Assembly (NCBI GenBank): GCA_010206225.2
Contig: VIQU02000020.1
Coordinates: 167-64,166 of the forward strand
Direction: 5' to 3'
DNA: 64,000 nt
Origin: Lachnospiraceae bacterium MD308
GTDB taxonomy: Bacteria; Bacillota; Clostridia; Lachnospirales; Lachnospiraceae
A model generated the notes under the pieces. The model searched no databases, was not told where the DNA came from, and saw nothing but the letters and a program-made list of their open reading frames with translations. This document shows, piece by piece, positions 1 to 8,411 of the stretch. Made by a program: the position numbers and the translations under genes. The first letter of the stretch is position 1. The number at the start of each line of letters is the position of its first letter.

Positions 1-1632
1 GGACAGCCTCTCCGATCATCGAAGACCGGTCTACGGAATCCTCCAGTTTATGGAGCCACTCAAAGAAAGCCTCTAAAAGCGGTCTCGCCTGCTTTTGACG
101 CTCTTTGTACCGTTCTTCCGGTGACTTGTCACGGATCATTTCTTCAATCTTATAGAGCATCCCGATCCGTGCCAGTGCCTGATATGCGGTTGTCTCCTTC
201 AGCTCTTCTTTGGTGAAGTCCTTTTTCAGAACCGTCAGGGCTTCATCAAATCTGCGCCTCGCATGTGCCATGCAGCCTGTCGCAGCGATCCTTTCCGGAA
301 GACTATGGTATGCCTGATAACCATCACAGGTGAAATACCCCTCGAACTGATCTCCAAGGAATTCCACCGGATGGTATCCGGCCCGCGTCCTTTCATACTG
401 AAAAAGGACCATCCGTGGTGAGCCGCTGTATTCGTCGGTGAGATAGACCCACATCCAGTTCTGGGTGGAACCCTTCTGATCCGGCTCATCGATCACCTGA
501 ATTCTGGTTTCGTCCCCATGTAAATAGTTACTCCGGAGCGCTCATCAAATCTGCGCCTCGCATGTGCCATGCAGCCTGTCGCAGCGATCCTTTCCGGAAG
601 ACTATGGTATGCCTGATAACCATCACAGGTGAAATACCCCTCGAACTGATCTCCAAGGAATTCCACCGGATGGTATCCGGCCCGCGTCCTTTCATACTGA
701 AAAAGGACCATCCGTGGTGAGCCGCTGTATTCGTCGGTGAGATAGACCCACATCCAGTTCTGGGTGGAACCCTTCTGATCCGGCTCATCAATCACCTGAA
801 TTCTGGTTTCGTCCCCATGTAAATAGTTACTCCGGAGCAGTTCTTCCTTCATCAGATCGTAAAGCGGCTGCAGATACCGGCCGGCACACTGGATGATCCA
901 GTGTGCCATGGTCTTTGTGGAAAGGTTCAGGTCATACCGGGCAAATTCCCTCTCCTGACGTGCAAGCGGCATCCCGTTTACATACTTGGCGTTCATGATG
1001 CCCGCCACCAGAGATGGGGTTGCCACACTGCCTTTCAGAAGGGACGGCGCTTTTTCCGGACGTTTCATGCCCCCGCATTTCGGGCAGCTGTATACGCAGG
1101 TAACTTCCTCCACGACTTCAAACCGCGCAGGGATGAATTTCAGACGCTTTACGCTTTCCTTTGTGACAACCTTATATTTCGTATTGCAGTCCGGGCAGTA
1201 ACGGTCGTCCCCCGTCAACTTGTATTCGATCACTTCGGTTGTCTCAAAGGAGGAAAGGTCTTCTTCTTTTTTGCCAGAACGTTTTTTCCTCTTATAAGAA
1301 GATGGATGGACCTCTTCCAGGTCCGGTTCCGGGGCATCTGGTTCTGCTTCCTGCTCTGCTTCGTTAAAAAGACTCAGCTGAGTGTAACCGTCCGCATATT
1401 TTTCGCTGGAAGCACCAAACCGCTTCCTCTGGGCAAGAGCCAGGCGGTCAGAAAGCATCGCATTCAGGAATTCCAGCTCCTTCGTTTTCTCTTCCAGAAG
1501 CTGGATCCTTGTTTCCTGTTTCTGCAGCGTTTCTTCCTGCTTTTGACGATGCTCCTGCATGATCTTCAGCAAAGAGAGCATATCCTCCCTGCTCATCCTG
1601 TTCAGCTGTTCTCCTGTAAAAATCGGATCCAT
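1..1632 (-). pseudogene. tnpC: IS66 transposase TnpC, disrupted by a 299-bp tandem duplication
   Basis: The N-terminal part has the IS66 TnpC layout: a coiled-coil-like segment rich in Glu and Lys, the stretch QRKRFGASSEK, a zinc-ribbon-like segment with CPDC and CPKCGG, then the catalytic core with YLHGDETRIQV and YFTCDGYQAYH. I chose ATG at 1632 (MDPIFTGEQ) because it begins the family-like N-terminus. After the core (around base 542) the reading frame runs into a duplicated segment and is lost. The correct continuation (ALTVLKKDFTKEEL onward) is found in another frame below base 243 and runs off the window. Removing one 299-bp copy would restore a single frame, since 299 is not a multiple of three. 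Confidence 0.85.
243..840. repeat. 299-bp direct tandem duplication inside tnpC
   Basis: Bases 243-541 and 542-840 are the same sequence at an offset of 299. I noticed a difference at 491 versus 790 (g versus a) and small differences at the junctions. The duplication shifts the tnpC frame. The second copy continues naturally into the rest of tnpC at 841, and the first copy continues naturally into the C-terminal part below 243, as expected for a simple tandem duplication. Confidence 0.95.
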
Positions 1633-1786
1633 GACACTCCTCAACTTTCTGAAATCTCTATAGGAAAGTATACGATCTTCAGCAAAGAGAGCATATCCTC
1701 CCTGCTCATCCTGTTCAGCTGTTCTCCTGTAAAAATCGGATCCATGACACTCCTCAACTTTCTGAAATCTCTATAGGAAAGTATAC
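1561..1786. repeat. 113-bp perfect tandem duplication at the 5' end of tnpC
   Basis: Bases 1561-1673 and 1674-1786 are identical, at an offset of 113. The unit contains the first codons of tnpC, its start region and upstream sequence. The outer copy therefore leaves a silent second tnpC start fragment between tnpB and tnpC and widens the tnpB-tnpC spacing to about 260 bp. Confidence 0.95.
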
Positions 1787-1893
1787 CATTATGCACGTTT
1801 CATTTCTAGAGAAAACAGTTTTCCTAGACAGAGGAAAATCCGTGTAAAATCAGGAAAACTTCGGCTTTTTGCGAATTGACAGGATTTGGGGGC

Positions 1894-2247
1894 TTAGACC
1901 ACGATCTTCGGATGGCGTTCTTCAAAAGCGCCGCTGGGGTTCAGGGATAGTCCGTCGCACAGCCAGTGGATTTCTTTCCGTGTAACTTTCCTCAGTTCAC
2001 CCGGTGTGTCCGGCCAATGGAAAGAATCCCGGTCCAGCCGTTTCATCAGGATCCAGAATCCGGAGCCGTCCCACTGGAGGATCTTGATCAATGTGCGTCT
2101 GCGATTGCAGAAGGCGAACATACAGCGGGAATACGGGTCGAGATGGAATTTCAGTTTGATGATTGCGGCCAAACCAGTATAGCTCTTGCGCAGATCGGTC
2201 ACACCACAGGCCAGATAGACGGTTGTGTTTCCTGAAAAATCAAGCAT
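1894..2247 (-). CDS. tnpB: IS66 accessory protein TnpB
   Basis: A 117-residue protein with the IS66 Orf2 signature: an N-terminal segment close to VYLACGVTDLRKSYTGLA, then CMFAFCNRRRTLIKILQWDGSGFWILMKRL split over residues 43-70 and a C-terminal RKVTRKEIHWLCDG. Length and motifs match intact family members. TnpB is needed together with TnpA and TnpC for IS66 transposition; its biochemical role is unclear. It overlaps the end of tnpA by 8 bp, which suggests coupled translation. The gene itself looks intact although the neighbouring tnpC is broken. Confidence 0.9.
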   Translation of the reverse strand: MLDFSGNTTVYLACGVTDLRKSYTGLAAIIKLKFHLDPYSRCMFAFCNRRRTLIKILQWDGSGFWILMKRLDRDSFHWPDTPGELRKVTRKEIHWLCDGLSLNPSGAFEERHPKIVV

Positions 2248-2608
2248 AGCCTTTCAAAGCCTGCAGGAGCGCAGCCATCAGCCGGGCAGGGCAGTCTGCG
2301 TCAACTTCAATCCGGATATTTTCCGGAAGAAGGATTGTTACAGGAGAATTCCCTGCGACGGCACCGCATCGCAGCTCCTGTTCTGAAGGAAGCTTTGCGA
2401 ACACCGGATCAGAACTGCTTTCCGTCTGCGTGGCCTTTCCCTGAATCTTTCGAATCCAATAGCTTAGGGTGGATTGAGGCACCTCATTCTGCTGGCACCA
2501 GTCTTTGCGGGATAAACCGCTTTCTTGGAACGTATGAATCCGGTCTGCCCAAAGCGCAGCTTTTGAGATTCTTTTATCATTCGTATTAATTAGTATCACC
2601 TCCATCAT
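2240..2608 (-). CDS. tnpA: IS66 accessory protein TnpA
   Basis: A protein of up to 122 residues. Residues 20-60 (ALWADRIHTFQESGLSRKDW followed by CQQNEVPQSTLSYW) form the helix-turn-helix-like domain typical of IS66 TnpA; the C-terminal half (VTILLPENIRIEV) is also family-like. The start is uncertain: the annotated ATG pair at 2603-2608 lies directly on a strong GGAGGTGAT ribosome binding site, so translation may really begin a few codons further in at a non-ATG codon. Adjacent to, and overlapping, tnpB. Confidence 0.8.
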   Translation of the reverse strand: MMEVILINTNDKRISKAALWADRIHTFQESGLSRKDWCQQNEVPQSTLSYWIRKIQGKATQTESSSDPVFAKLPSEQELRCGAVAGNSPVTILLPENIRIEVDADCPARLMAALLQALKGYA

Positions 2609-3968
2609 TTGAAACTATCTTATCAAAAATGGAAGGGAATTTGTAGATACGGATTATTACCTACTTACGAATATCCTGTTATTTTAAGTACAACATTTTC
2701 ATCAAGAAGTAGCCTGAATTCAGATGTAGTGTACGATTATCTTATAATGGATGAGGCATCACAGGTAGATATTGCAACTGGTGCGCTGGCACTTTCTTGT
2801 GCAAGGAATGTTGTTATTGTGGGAGATACCAAGCAGCTTCCTAACGTTGTTACAGATGATATAAGAGTCAGAGCAAAAGCTATATCTGATAAATTTAATG
2901 TGGATGAAGGCTATCAGTATACAAAGAGTTTTCTGCAATCTATTTTGGATGTTATGCCAAATGTAACACAAACATTATTGCGGGAGCATTATAGATGCCA
3001 CCCGAAAATAATGAATTTCTGTAACCAGAAATTTTATCGTGGTGAATTAATTATAATGACAACAGATAAGGGTGAAGAAGATGTATTGTCTGTGGTAAAA
3101 ACAGTTGCAGGAAATCACGAGCGTGATCATTATAGTCAGCGTCAGATAGATGTTATTAAAAATGAGATTATACCAAAATATGTTTTTGTTCCCGAAGAGA
3201 CCGGAATTATTGCGCCATACAAAAATCAGGTAGAAGCATTGAGCAAAGAGATAGCAGATATCGATGCGGCTACAGTGCATAAGTTCCAAGGCAAGGAAAA
3301 AGAGAATATTATTATATCTACTGTGGATGATGAGATATCTGATTTTGCAGATGATCCGTATTTAATCAATGTTGCTGTATCAAGAGCGAAGAAGAAATTA
3401 ATGCTGGTTGTAACTGGAAATGAGCAATCAAAAGAGCGCAATATAACAGATTTGATAGATTACATTCAATACAACAATTTTGAGGTAGCAGGGAGTAAAA
3501 TATATTCTATTTTTGATTACCTTTACAAGCAGTATACCGAGGAAAGAATAGCATATTTAAGGAAACACAAAAAGATATCAGAATATGATTCGGAGAATCT
3601 GATGTATTCATTGCTCGAGGAAATAATTACTGATAACAAGTATTCAAGCTTGGATGTTGTTTGCCATTTTCCGCTGAATATGTTGATTAAAAATCCAGAA
3701 TTATTAAACGAACAGGAATGCCAGTATGCAATGAATACGGCAACACATTTGGATTTTCTGATTTATAACAGAATTGGTAAAAAGCCTGTGCTGGCGATTG
3801 AAGTTGACGGATATGAATACCATAAAGAGAATACCATACAGGCTTCAAGAGATTTCTTAAAAAAATCACATAATGGAGTTGTATGAAATTCCATTGCTGA
3901 GATTTAAAACAAATGGTAGCGGTGAAAGAGAAAAGACTGTAGAGTTGCTGGACAAGTTGGTAGGATAA
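2609..3968 (+). pseudogene. superfamily 1 (AAA_11/AAA_12, UPF1-like) helicase, 5'-truncated and frameshifted, with nuclease-like C-terminus
   Basis: Visible helicase motifs in order: Walker B LIMDEAS, motif III GDTKQLPNV, motif IV REHYRCHPKIMNF, motif V VHKFQGKEKENIIIST and motif VI NVAVSRAKKKLMLV. The Walker A motif and everything before it are missing because IS66 sequence begins immediately upstream. The C-terminal region (EVDGYEYHKENT... then, in another frame, ELYEIPLLRFKTNGSGE) resembles the DUF2726/PD-(D/E)XK-type nuclease tail seen on such helicases. A run of seven A at 3859-3865 has one base too many: removing one A joins the two frames through residues like FLKNHIMELYEIPLL and extends the protein to the stop at 3966-3968. 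The gene is therefore doubly inactivated, unless the A-run is a sequencing error. Confidence 0.85.
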
Positions 3969-4000
3969 CCGAAATAGGAAATGAAATGGGAGATGCTATT

Positions 4001-4708
4001 ATGGCTGTATCATATAAACGATTATGGAAATTATTGGTTGACAAAAAAATGAGTAAATCTGATTTGCGTAAAAAGGCAGAAATTGCTCCTAACACGATGA
4101 CAAAATTGCGTCGTGATGAAGAAGTAAGTCTTACAATTCTGAGCAAGATATGTAAGACATTAAATGCAGATTTTGGTGATATTGTGGAGTATGTACCGGA
4201 TGCGGAAATTTGGGATTTGTATGATGAGAACAGAGAACTTACTGGAAAAAATCATGTCAGAGGTGAGCAGTTACCGATAGATGGATACCATCTGGTGGTG
4301 CATGTGTGGATTCGAAATTCTAAAGGAGAGTACTTGGTTTCACAGCGTTCTGCAAACAGACCAACATATCCGTTTATGTGGGAGTGTGTAGATGGATCTG
4401 TAGTAAAAGGTGAGGATAGCCTACAAGGGGCACTTAGAGAGGCGAAGGAAGAAGTGGGAATAGATTTATTACCAGAAAAAGGGCAAGTTATTTTGTCTGA
4501 TATAAAGAAAATAGAGTTTGGTAAAGTAGTTAATAAAATAGTAGATGTTTGGTTGTTCGAATATGATGGAGAGGTTGATTTAAGTAATGCAACAACAGAT
4601 GAAGTGGCATAGGTTACTTGGATGAATAGGGAGCAAATTAAGGAACTGTTTGAACATAATATGTTTGTGGAGACACTGGAATACTTCTTTACAGAAGTTG
4701 ATAAGTAG
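4001..4708 (+). pseudogene. HTH-Nudix hydrolase fusion with an in-frame premature stop
   Basis: Residues 1-67 are a small Xre/YozG-like helix-turn-helix (MSKSDLRKKAEIAPNTMTKL). Residues about 90-200 are a Nudix hydrolase domain of the type that starts GYHLVVHVWI and carries a full Nudix box, G-x5-E-x7-REAKEEVGI. ATG at 4001 is preferred over the one at 3986 because GGGAGA sits at the right distance. A TAG at 4610-4612 cuts the Nudix domain; the same frame continues with VTWMNREQIKELFEHNMF, clearly the normal end, to a stop at 4706-4708. A single CAG-to-TAG change explains this. The truncated product (204 residues) keeps the Nudix box but loses the last helix. Such a fusion would couple nucleotide-metabolite hydrolysis or sensing to DNA binding. 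Confidence 0.8.
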
Positions 4709-5050
4709 TTATTGGACAAGCTTGAAATTAGCTTTATGCAGTGAAAATGTTATGAAAAAGGTTGTGTATGACTAGGAACAGATATGATTGGTTATACGGA
4801 AAGTAGATTATACATTAGATGATAATGCGATGGAAACTTTGCGATATAATTGCGAAATATTTATACAACAGAATAAAAAGAGGAAAATCTATACTTATGA
4901 TAAGTTATCTGTTGAAAAAGTTTTACATCACCTTTAAAATATACAGTAGATGAATTGAAAGAAAACGGAGGATAAAAGATTTTTGTACAATATCTTTCTG
5001 TAAAAATAAACGCACGGAAAGTGATAGAATTATCATTGGAGGTACGAACG
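4709..5050 (+). other. 340-bp gap with a possible 49-codon gene remnant and the promoter region of the AlbA_2 gene
   Basis: From 4788 to the stop at 4935-4937 an open frame without a start codon reads LVIRKVDYTLDDNAMETL and ends in DKLSVEKVLHHL. Its composition looks protein-like, so it may be the 3' end of a deleted gene, but I do not recognise the family. The remaining stretch up to 5050 is AT-rich and holds the candidate operator described separately. Nothing else is evident. Confidence 0.3.
5006..5035. promoter_or_regulatory. candidate operator upstream of the AlbA_2 gene
   Basis: The 11-mer ATAAACGCACG (5006-5016) stands just before the gene and recurs three more times directly behind it (6700-6732). 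Next to it is a short inverted repeat TGATA-N4-TATCA at 5022-5035, ending against the GGAGG ribosome binding site at 5038. Repetition of the same word on both sides of a gene for a winged-helix protein suggests autoregulation. This is inference from pattern only. Confidence 0.45.
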
Positions 5051-6700
5051 ATGAGAATGATACCAAAAAAAGAAACACTTACAATTGAATTTAAAAGTGA
5101 TATGGACTGTCTTGATGAGAAAGAACTTATTTCAGAAATTGTTGGTATGACAAATACTGAAGGAGGAGTATTGTATCTTGGAGTCGAAGACAACGGTGAT
5201 ATAACAGGTGTACACAAAAAGCACAAAGATCCTAATGGGGCTACGGCTTTGATTGCTAATAAAACAGTACCATCACTATCTGTGCGTGCTGAAATTATTG
5301 AAGAAGAAGGAATTGAGGTCCTGCAAATCCAAATTCCTATGAGCAAGGCGATTATTGCGACATCGGATGGAAAGATACAAAGAAGACGTTTGAAACCGGA
5401 TGGAAGTCCGGAAAATGTTCCTATGTATCCGTATGAGATTCTTGGAAGATTATCAAGCCTCAGTCAGCTTGATTATTCGGCGCAAATCCTTTTAGGTGCG
5501 ACTATGGATGATTTGGATGGAAATGAGAGAGATAGACTTCGCAATATCATCAAATATCGCAAAGGTGATAAGACACTATTAGAGCTTACTGATGAAGAAC
5601 TTGATAAGGCATTGCAACTTGTAAAGCAAGAAGCGGGAGTTTTATATCCAACAGTTACAGGAATGTTGTTGCTGGGAAAAGAGGATAGAATTGCCGAATT
5701 ATTACCTACAGCGAAAGCTGTATTTCAGGTTCTTGAAGGTACAAAAGTTAGAAAAAACGAGCAAACCTCAAAGCCTTTGCTTGCTACTTTTGAAATGTTT
5801 GAAGAATATATGAAAGCGTGGAATCCGGAAAGAGAAATGGAATATGGTTTATTTAGAGTGCCAATTCCAGAGTTCTCAGAAGCGGCATATCGTGAAGGTT
5901 TAGTTAATGCTTTCTGTCATAGAGATTATACTGTAATTCAGGCTGTGAGAGTTGCTATTGAGGATGAGGGGTTAACAATTAGTAGCCCGGGAGGGTTTAT
6001 TGAGGGAGTAAATTTGAAAAACTTACTAACAGTAGAGTCTCATGGCCGTAATCCGGTATTAGCGGATGCTTTAAAGAGAATAGGTCTTGCTGAAAAAACC
6101 GGTAGAGGAATAGATAGAATTTTTGAGGGGTCTATTGTATTTGGTAGACCGTTACCAGATTATTCAGAAACAACTTCAACATATGTAAAGTTATTTATTC
6201 AGAGAGCAGAGCCTGATTTGGCGTTTACAAAGATGATTTCAAATGAAGAGAATCGATTGGGAAGGTCCTTGCCGATTAATTCGTTATTGGTTCTCTCAGC
6301 CCTGCAAAGCCAGCGTAGATTAACAATTGCAGAAATTGCAGAGGTAACAAATATAGGGGAAATACGTGCCAAAGCAGTTGTCGAAAAGTTAGTTGAAGCT
6401 GGCTTAGTTGCTGCGAGTGGCAATAATAAAGCACGTTTTTATATACTTAGTTCCAAGGTGTACAAAGAACAGGATAATATCGTAGGATATGTTTGTCAGA
6501 CAGGAATTGACGCAGTGAAATATGAAGCGTGGATTATGGAACTAATACAGAAACAAGGCGGAAAAATTACAAGAGATAATGTTGTAGAGTTATTAAATGT
6601 TACTCCACCGCAAGCTTATCGTTTATTGAAAAAAATGTCTGATAAGGGTCGGATTAAGCTTGTTGGAAATGGACGGTCAGCATATTATGAATTAATTTAA
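5051..6700 (+). CDS. AlbA_2 (Schlafen-type) / HATPase_c_4 / winged-helix regulator
   Basis: A 549-residue protein, start at 5051 set by GGAGG eight bases upstream. Residues 1-120 form an AlbA_2 domain (ETLTIEFKSDMDCL, TNTEGGVLYLGVEDNGDI). Residues about 270-370 are the GHKL-like HATPase_c_4 region often annotated RecG-like (AAYREGLVNAFCHRDY, LTISSPGGF, KTGRGIDRI). Two winged-helix segments follow (about 410-465 and 490-549). Proteins of this layout are putative DNA-binding ATP-responsive regulators, common next to mobile and defence loci; their true role is poorly defined. It is the only intact gene in the island between the IS66 and IS110 elements. Confidence 0.85.
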   Translation: MRMIPKKETLTIEFKSDMDCLDEKELISEIVGMTNTEGGVLYLGVEDNGDITGVHKKHKDPNGATALIANKTVPSLSVRAEIIEEEGIEVLQIQIPMSKAIIATSDGKIQRRRLKPDGSPENVPMYPYEILGRLSSLSQLDYSAQILLGATMDDLDGNERDRLRNIIKYRKGDKTLLELTDEELDKALQLVKQEAGVLYPTVTGMLLLGKEDRIAELLPTAKAVFQVLEGTKVRKNEQTSKPLLATFEMFEEYMKAWNPEREMEYGLFRVPIPEFSEAAYREGLVNAFCHRDYTVIQAVRVAIEDEGLTISSPGGFIEGVNLKNLLTVESHGRNPVLADALKRIGLAEKTGRGIDRIFEGSIVFGRPLPDYSETTSTYVKLFIQRAEPDLAFTKMISNEENRLGRSLPINSLLVLSALQSQRRLTIAEIAEVTNIGEIRAKAVVEKLVEAGLVAASGNNKARFYILSSKVYKEQDNIVGYVCQTGIDAVKYEAWIMELIQKQGGKITRDNVVELLNVTPPQAYRLLKKMSDKGRIKLVGNGRSAYYELI

Positions 6701-6732
6701 TAAACGCACGATAAACGCACGCGTGCGTTTAT
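6700..6732. promoter_or_regulatory. palindromic operator-like cluster, three copies of ATAAACGCACG
   Basis: ATAAACGCACG occurs at 6700-6710 and again at 6711-6721, and its reverse complement fills 6722-6732, making 6711-6732 a perfect 22-bp palindrome. The same 11-mer lies upstream of the AlbA_2 gene at 5006. Position between the AlbA_2 stop codon and the primase-like gene would allow control of the downstream gene. A terminator is unlikely because no T-run follows. Confidence 0.55.
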
Positions 6733-6795
6733 TGTGCATCATATTCGATAAGTAGATGCTTTTCGAAAAAAATATTGTATAAGAGGTATTTGTAT

Positions 6796-8123
6796 ATGCA
6801 AGAACAATCAAAAACGGTAAAACAATTGAATAAAGAGATTTCAGCATATTTACATCGTTATTTTGTTACAAATACTTATGCAATGGCTGTTCAAATGAAA
6901 GATGGAAAATATGCTACTAAATATTTACCGGTTTCGGAGTTTTTAATCGAAGAGATGTTGAATCAAAGAGGATCAGTTGGATGTTATCAACAGTGCTATA
7001 AAAGCGATATGGTTAAGTGGATTTGCTTTGATTTTGATTGCCCAGATAAGGATAATCTGGATTTGGAGTATTTATACAAAAAAATGTGGAGCCCTTACAG
7101 CAGATTCTGGATGAGTATAAAGTGAATTACTTAACGGAGTATTCTGGAAGAAGAGGAATTCATGTTTGGATTATTTTTTCACATCTAATAAAAAAGGACA
7201 AAGCTTTTCAAATCTTATCTTTTTTTAGAAATAAGTTATTGGCTCAAATTGGAGAATTATGTTATGCAAATTTAGATTTATTTCCGGCAACAAATGTTTC
7301 AAAAGGAAATATAGTAGGTAAGCAGGTTAAAATGCCGTTATCATGTCATCGTGCTAGTGGGCGCTCATGGTTGTGTGAACGTGAATTTATAATACCGGAT
7401 TTAATGGATGAAGTAGGCTTTTTGGCTCAGCAGCTCGATATTCTTTCAAGATATAATGTGAACGATTATCAGAGAGTGTGTGAGTCTATTGATGTTAATG
7501 ACGAAGAGTTAATAGTGCGCCTCAAATATAGAAAATATGAGATTAACAATGACATATCACTTAGTATTTGGGAAACTATAGAGATTCTTTCGGAAACAAA
7601 GGTATACGCTGAAATTTTTCAAAGATTGATGCAAGGTCAAGCATTGCGGAATGATTGGCTTGTAGTGCTGGGAACATTTTCACCATTAAATGATGGTGGA
7701 GCTTTTGTAACAGAGCTATATTCAATATTTCCTAATTATGATGTTAAGAAGACTGCTATAAATATAAAAAAGTACAGAGAAGCATATTATCCAGCGACAT
7801 TTGAATACCTTTATCAAATATACGGAATCGAAATGGAAAAAAATATTGAAAAGAATGATACTGGATTTAGTTATCTATTAAAGAGAAAAGGGATTGTGCC
7901 CAAAGTAGATGAAAGTAATATAATCAATAATAAAAAGAGAGATGATGCCATTAGCATTTGTGATACGGTTCAGAAAGAGATTAAGTATGTGCTTGACAAT
8001 GATGAAGTTTTAAATATATCTGTTTGGAATAATTTAAATAGAATAAAAGCTACAGAGTTATTTAGATTGGAAAAAATTGTTGAGAGCCTGTTGGGAGCAG
8101 AGGCATATAGTTTTTCCGTATAA
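6796..8123 (+). pseudogene. archaeo-eukaryotic-type primase (AEP-TOTE-like), frameshifted
   Basis: The first part (6796-7085) ends in WICFDFDCPDK, the acidic DxD metal-binding motif of AEP primases. The second part, in the -1 frame from 7086, continues EPLQQILDEYKVNYLTEY, SGRRGIHVWIIF, then a segment DLFPATNVSKGNIVGKQVKM with PLSCHRASGR, which match the SGRGxHxW and LPLxxHxxxG-like motifs of the family. The two frames meet in a run of seven A (7078-7084); adding one A restores one protein of about 442 residues. The C-terminal 200 residues are not recognised. Start at 6796 is chosen for the upstream AGAGG. Either a genuine inactivating deletion or a homopolymer sequencing error. Confidence 0.7.
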
Positions 8124-8411
8124 AAGCAATGTAAAACAGGACTTGCAACGAACAGGAAAAAGAGTTCGAATAAGTAAAAATGCTTAGTAAATCCAGTGCT
8201 TGTGCGGGTTTGCGGGCTTTGGAAAGGTCTTTTGATAACAAATTGATAACAGTCGTTTAAGTGCGATTATTCTTGCTGTCAAATGGTTTGTTGGTAGGGG
8301 AATGATTGAGAAGTGGTTTGGACGGCCGAAATAAATTCATATTATAACGCCTTTAGCTGTGGGTAGGAATTCATGGCTAAGGGCGTTTTTGTGTAAGTAG
8401 GTAATAAGTAA
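8124..8411. other. noncoding stretch between the primase remnant and IS110
   Basis: No coding potential seen. At its right end an imperfect inverted repeat (AACGCCTTTAGC around 8347 and GCTAAGGGCGTT around 8376) forms a hairpin just upstream of the IS110 transposase frame. In IS110-group elements the noncoding end carries a structured bridge RNA, so this hairpin may belong to the element rather than to the island. Confidence 0.35.

Larger units (their letters stand above)
1..2608 (-). mobile_element. IS66-family insertion sequence, left part cut by the window edge
   Basis: Three consecutive minus-strand genes in the order tnpA, tnpB, tnpC are the standard IS66 set. The element ends close to 2600, because at 2609 the plus-strand sequence is already inside a helicase gene that lacks its 5' half, so this insertion (or a deletion next to it) truncated that gene. 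The tnpC end lies beyond base 1. I did not identify the terminal inverted repeats or the target duplication. Two tandem duplications (299 bp and 113 bp) make the copy unusual and break tnpC, so it is probably not self-mobile. Confidence 0.85.

Noticed and set aside
901-1776. 291-codon plus-strand open frame
   Set aside because: It is the antisense of the IS66 tnpC gene, Phe/Arg-rich, and has no family resemblance.
4610-4612. TAG read as pyrrolysine or read-through codon in the HTH-Nudix gene
   Set aside because: No pyrrolysine genes or special context seen, and the island is full of inactivating lesions; a nonsense mutation is simpler.
7078-7092. Programmed -1 frameshift in the primase gene
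   Set aside because: The frame phase of the A-run does not give a clean X-XXY-YYZ slippery heptamer, no downstream stem or pseudoknot was evident, and the neighbouring genes are also broken, so a simple indel is more likely.
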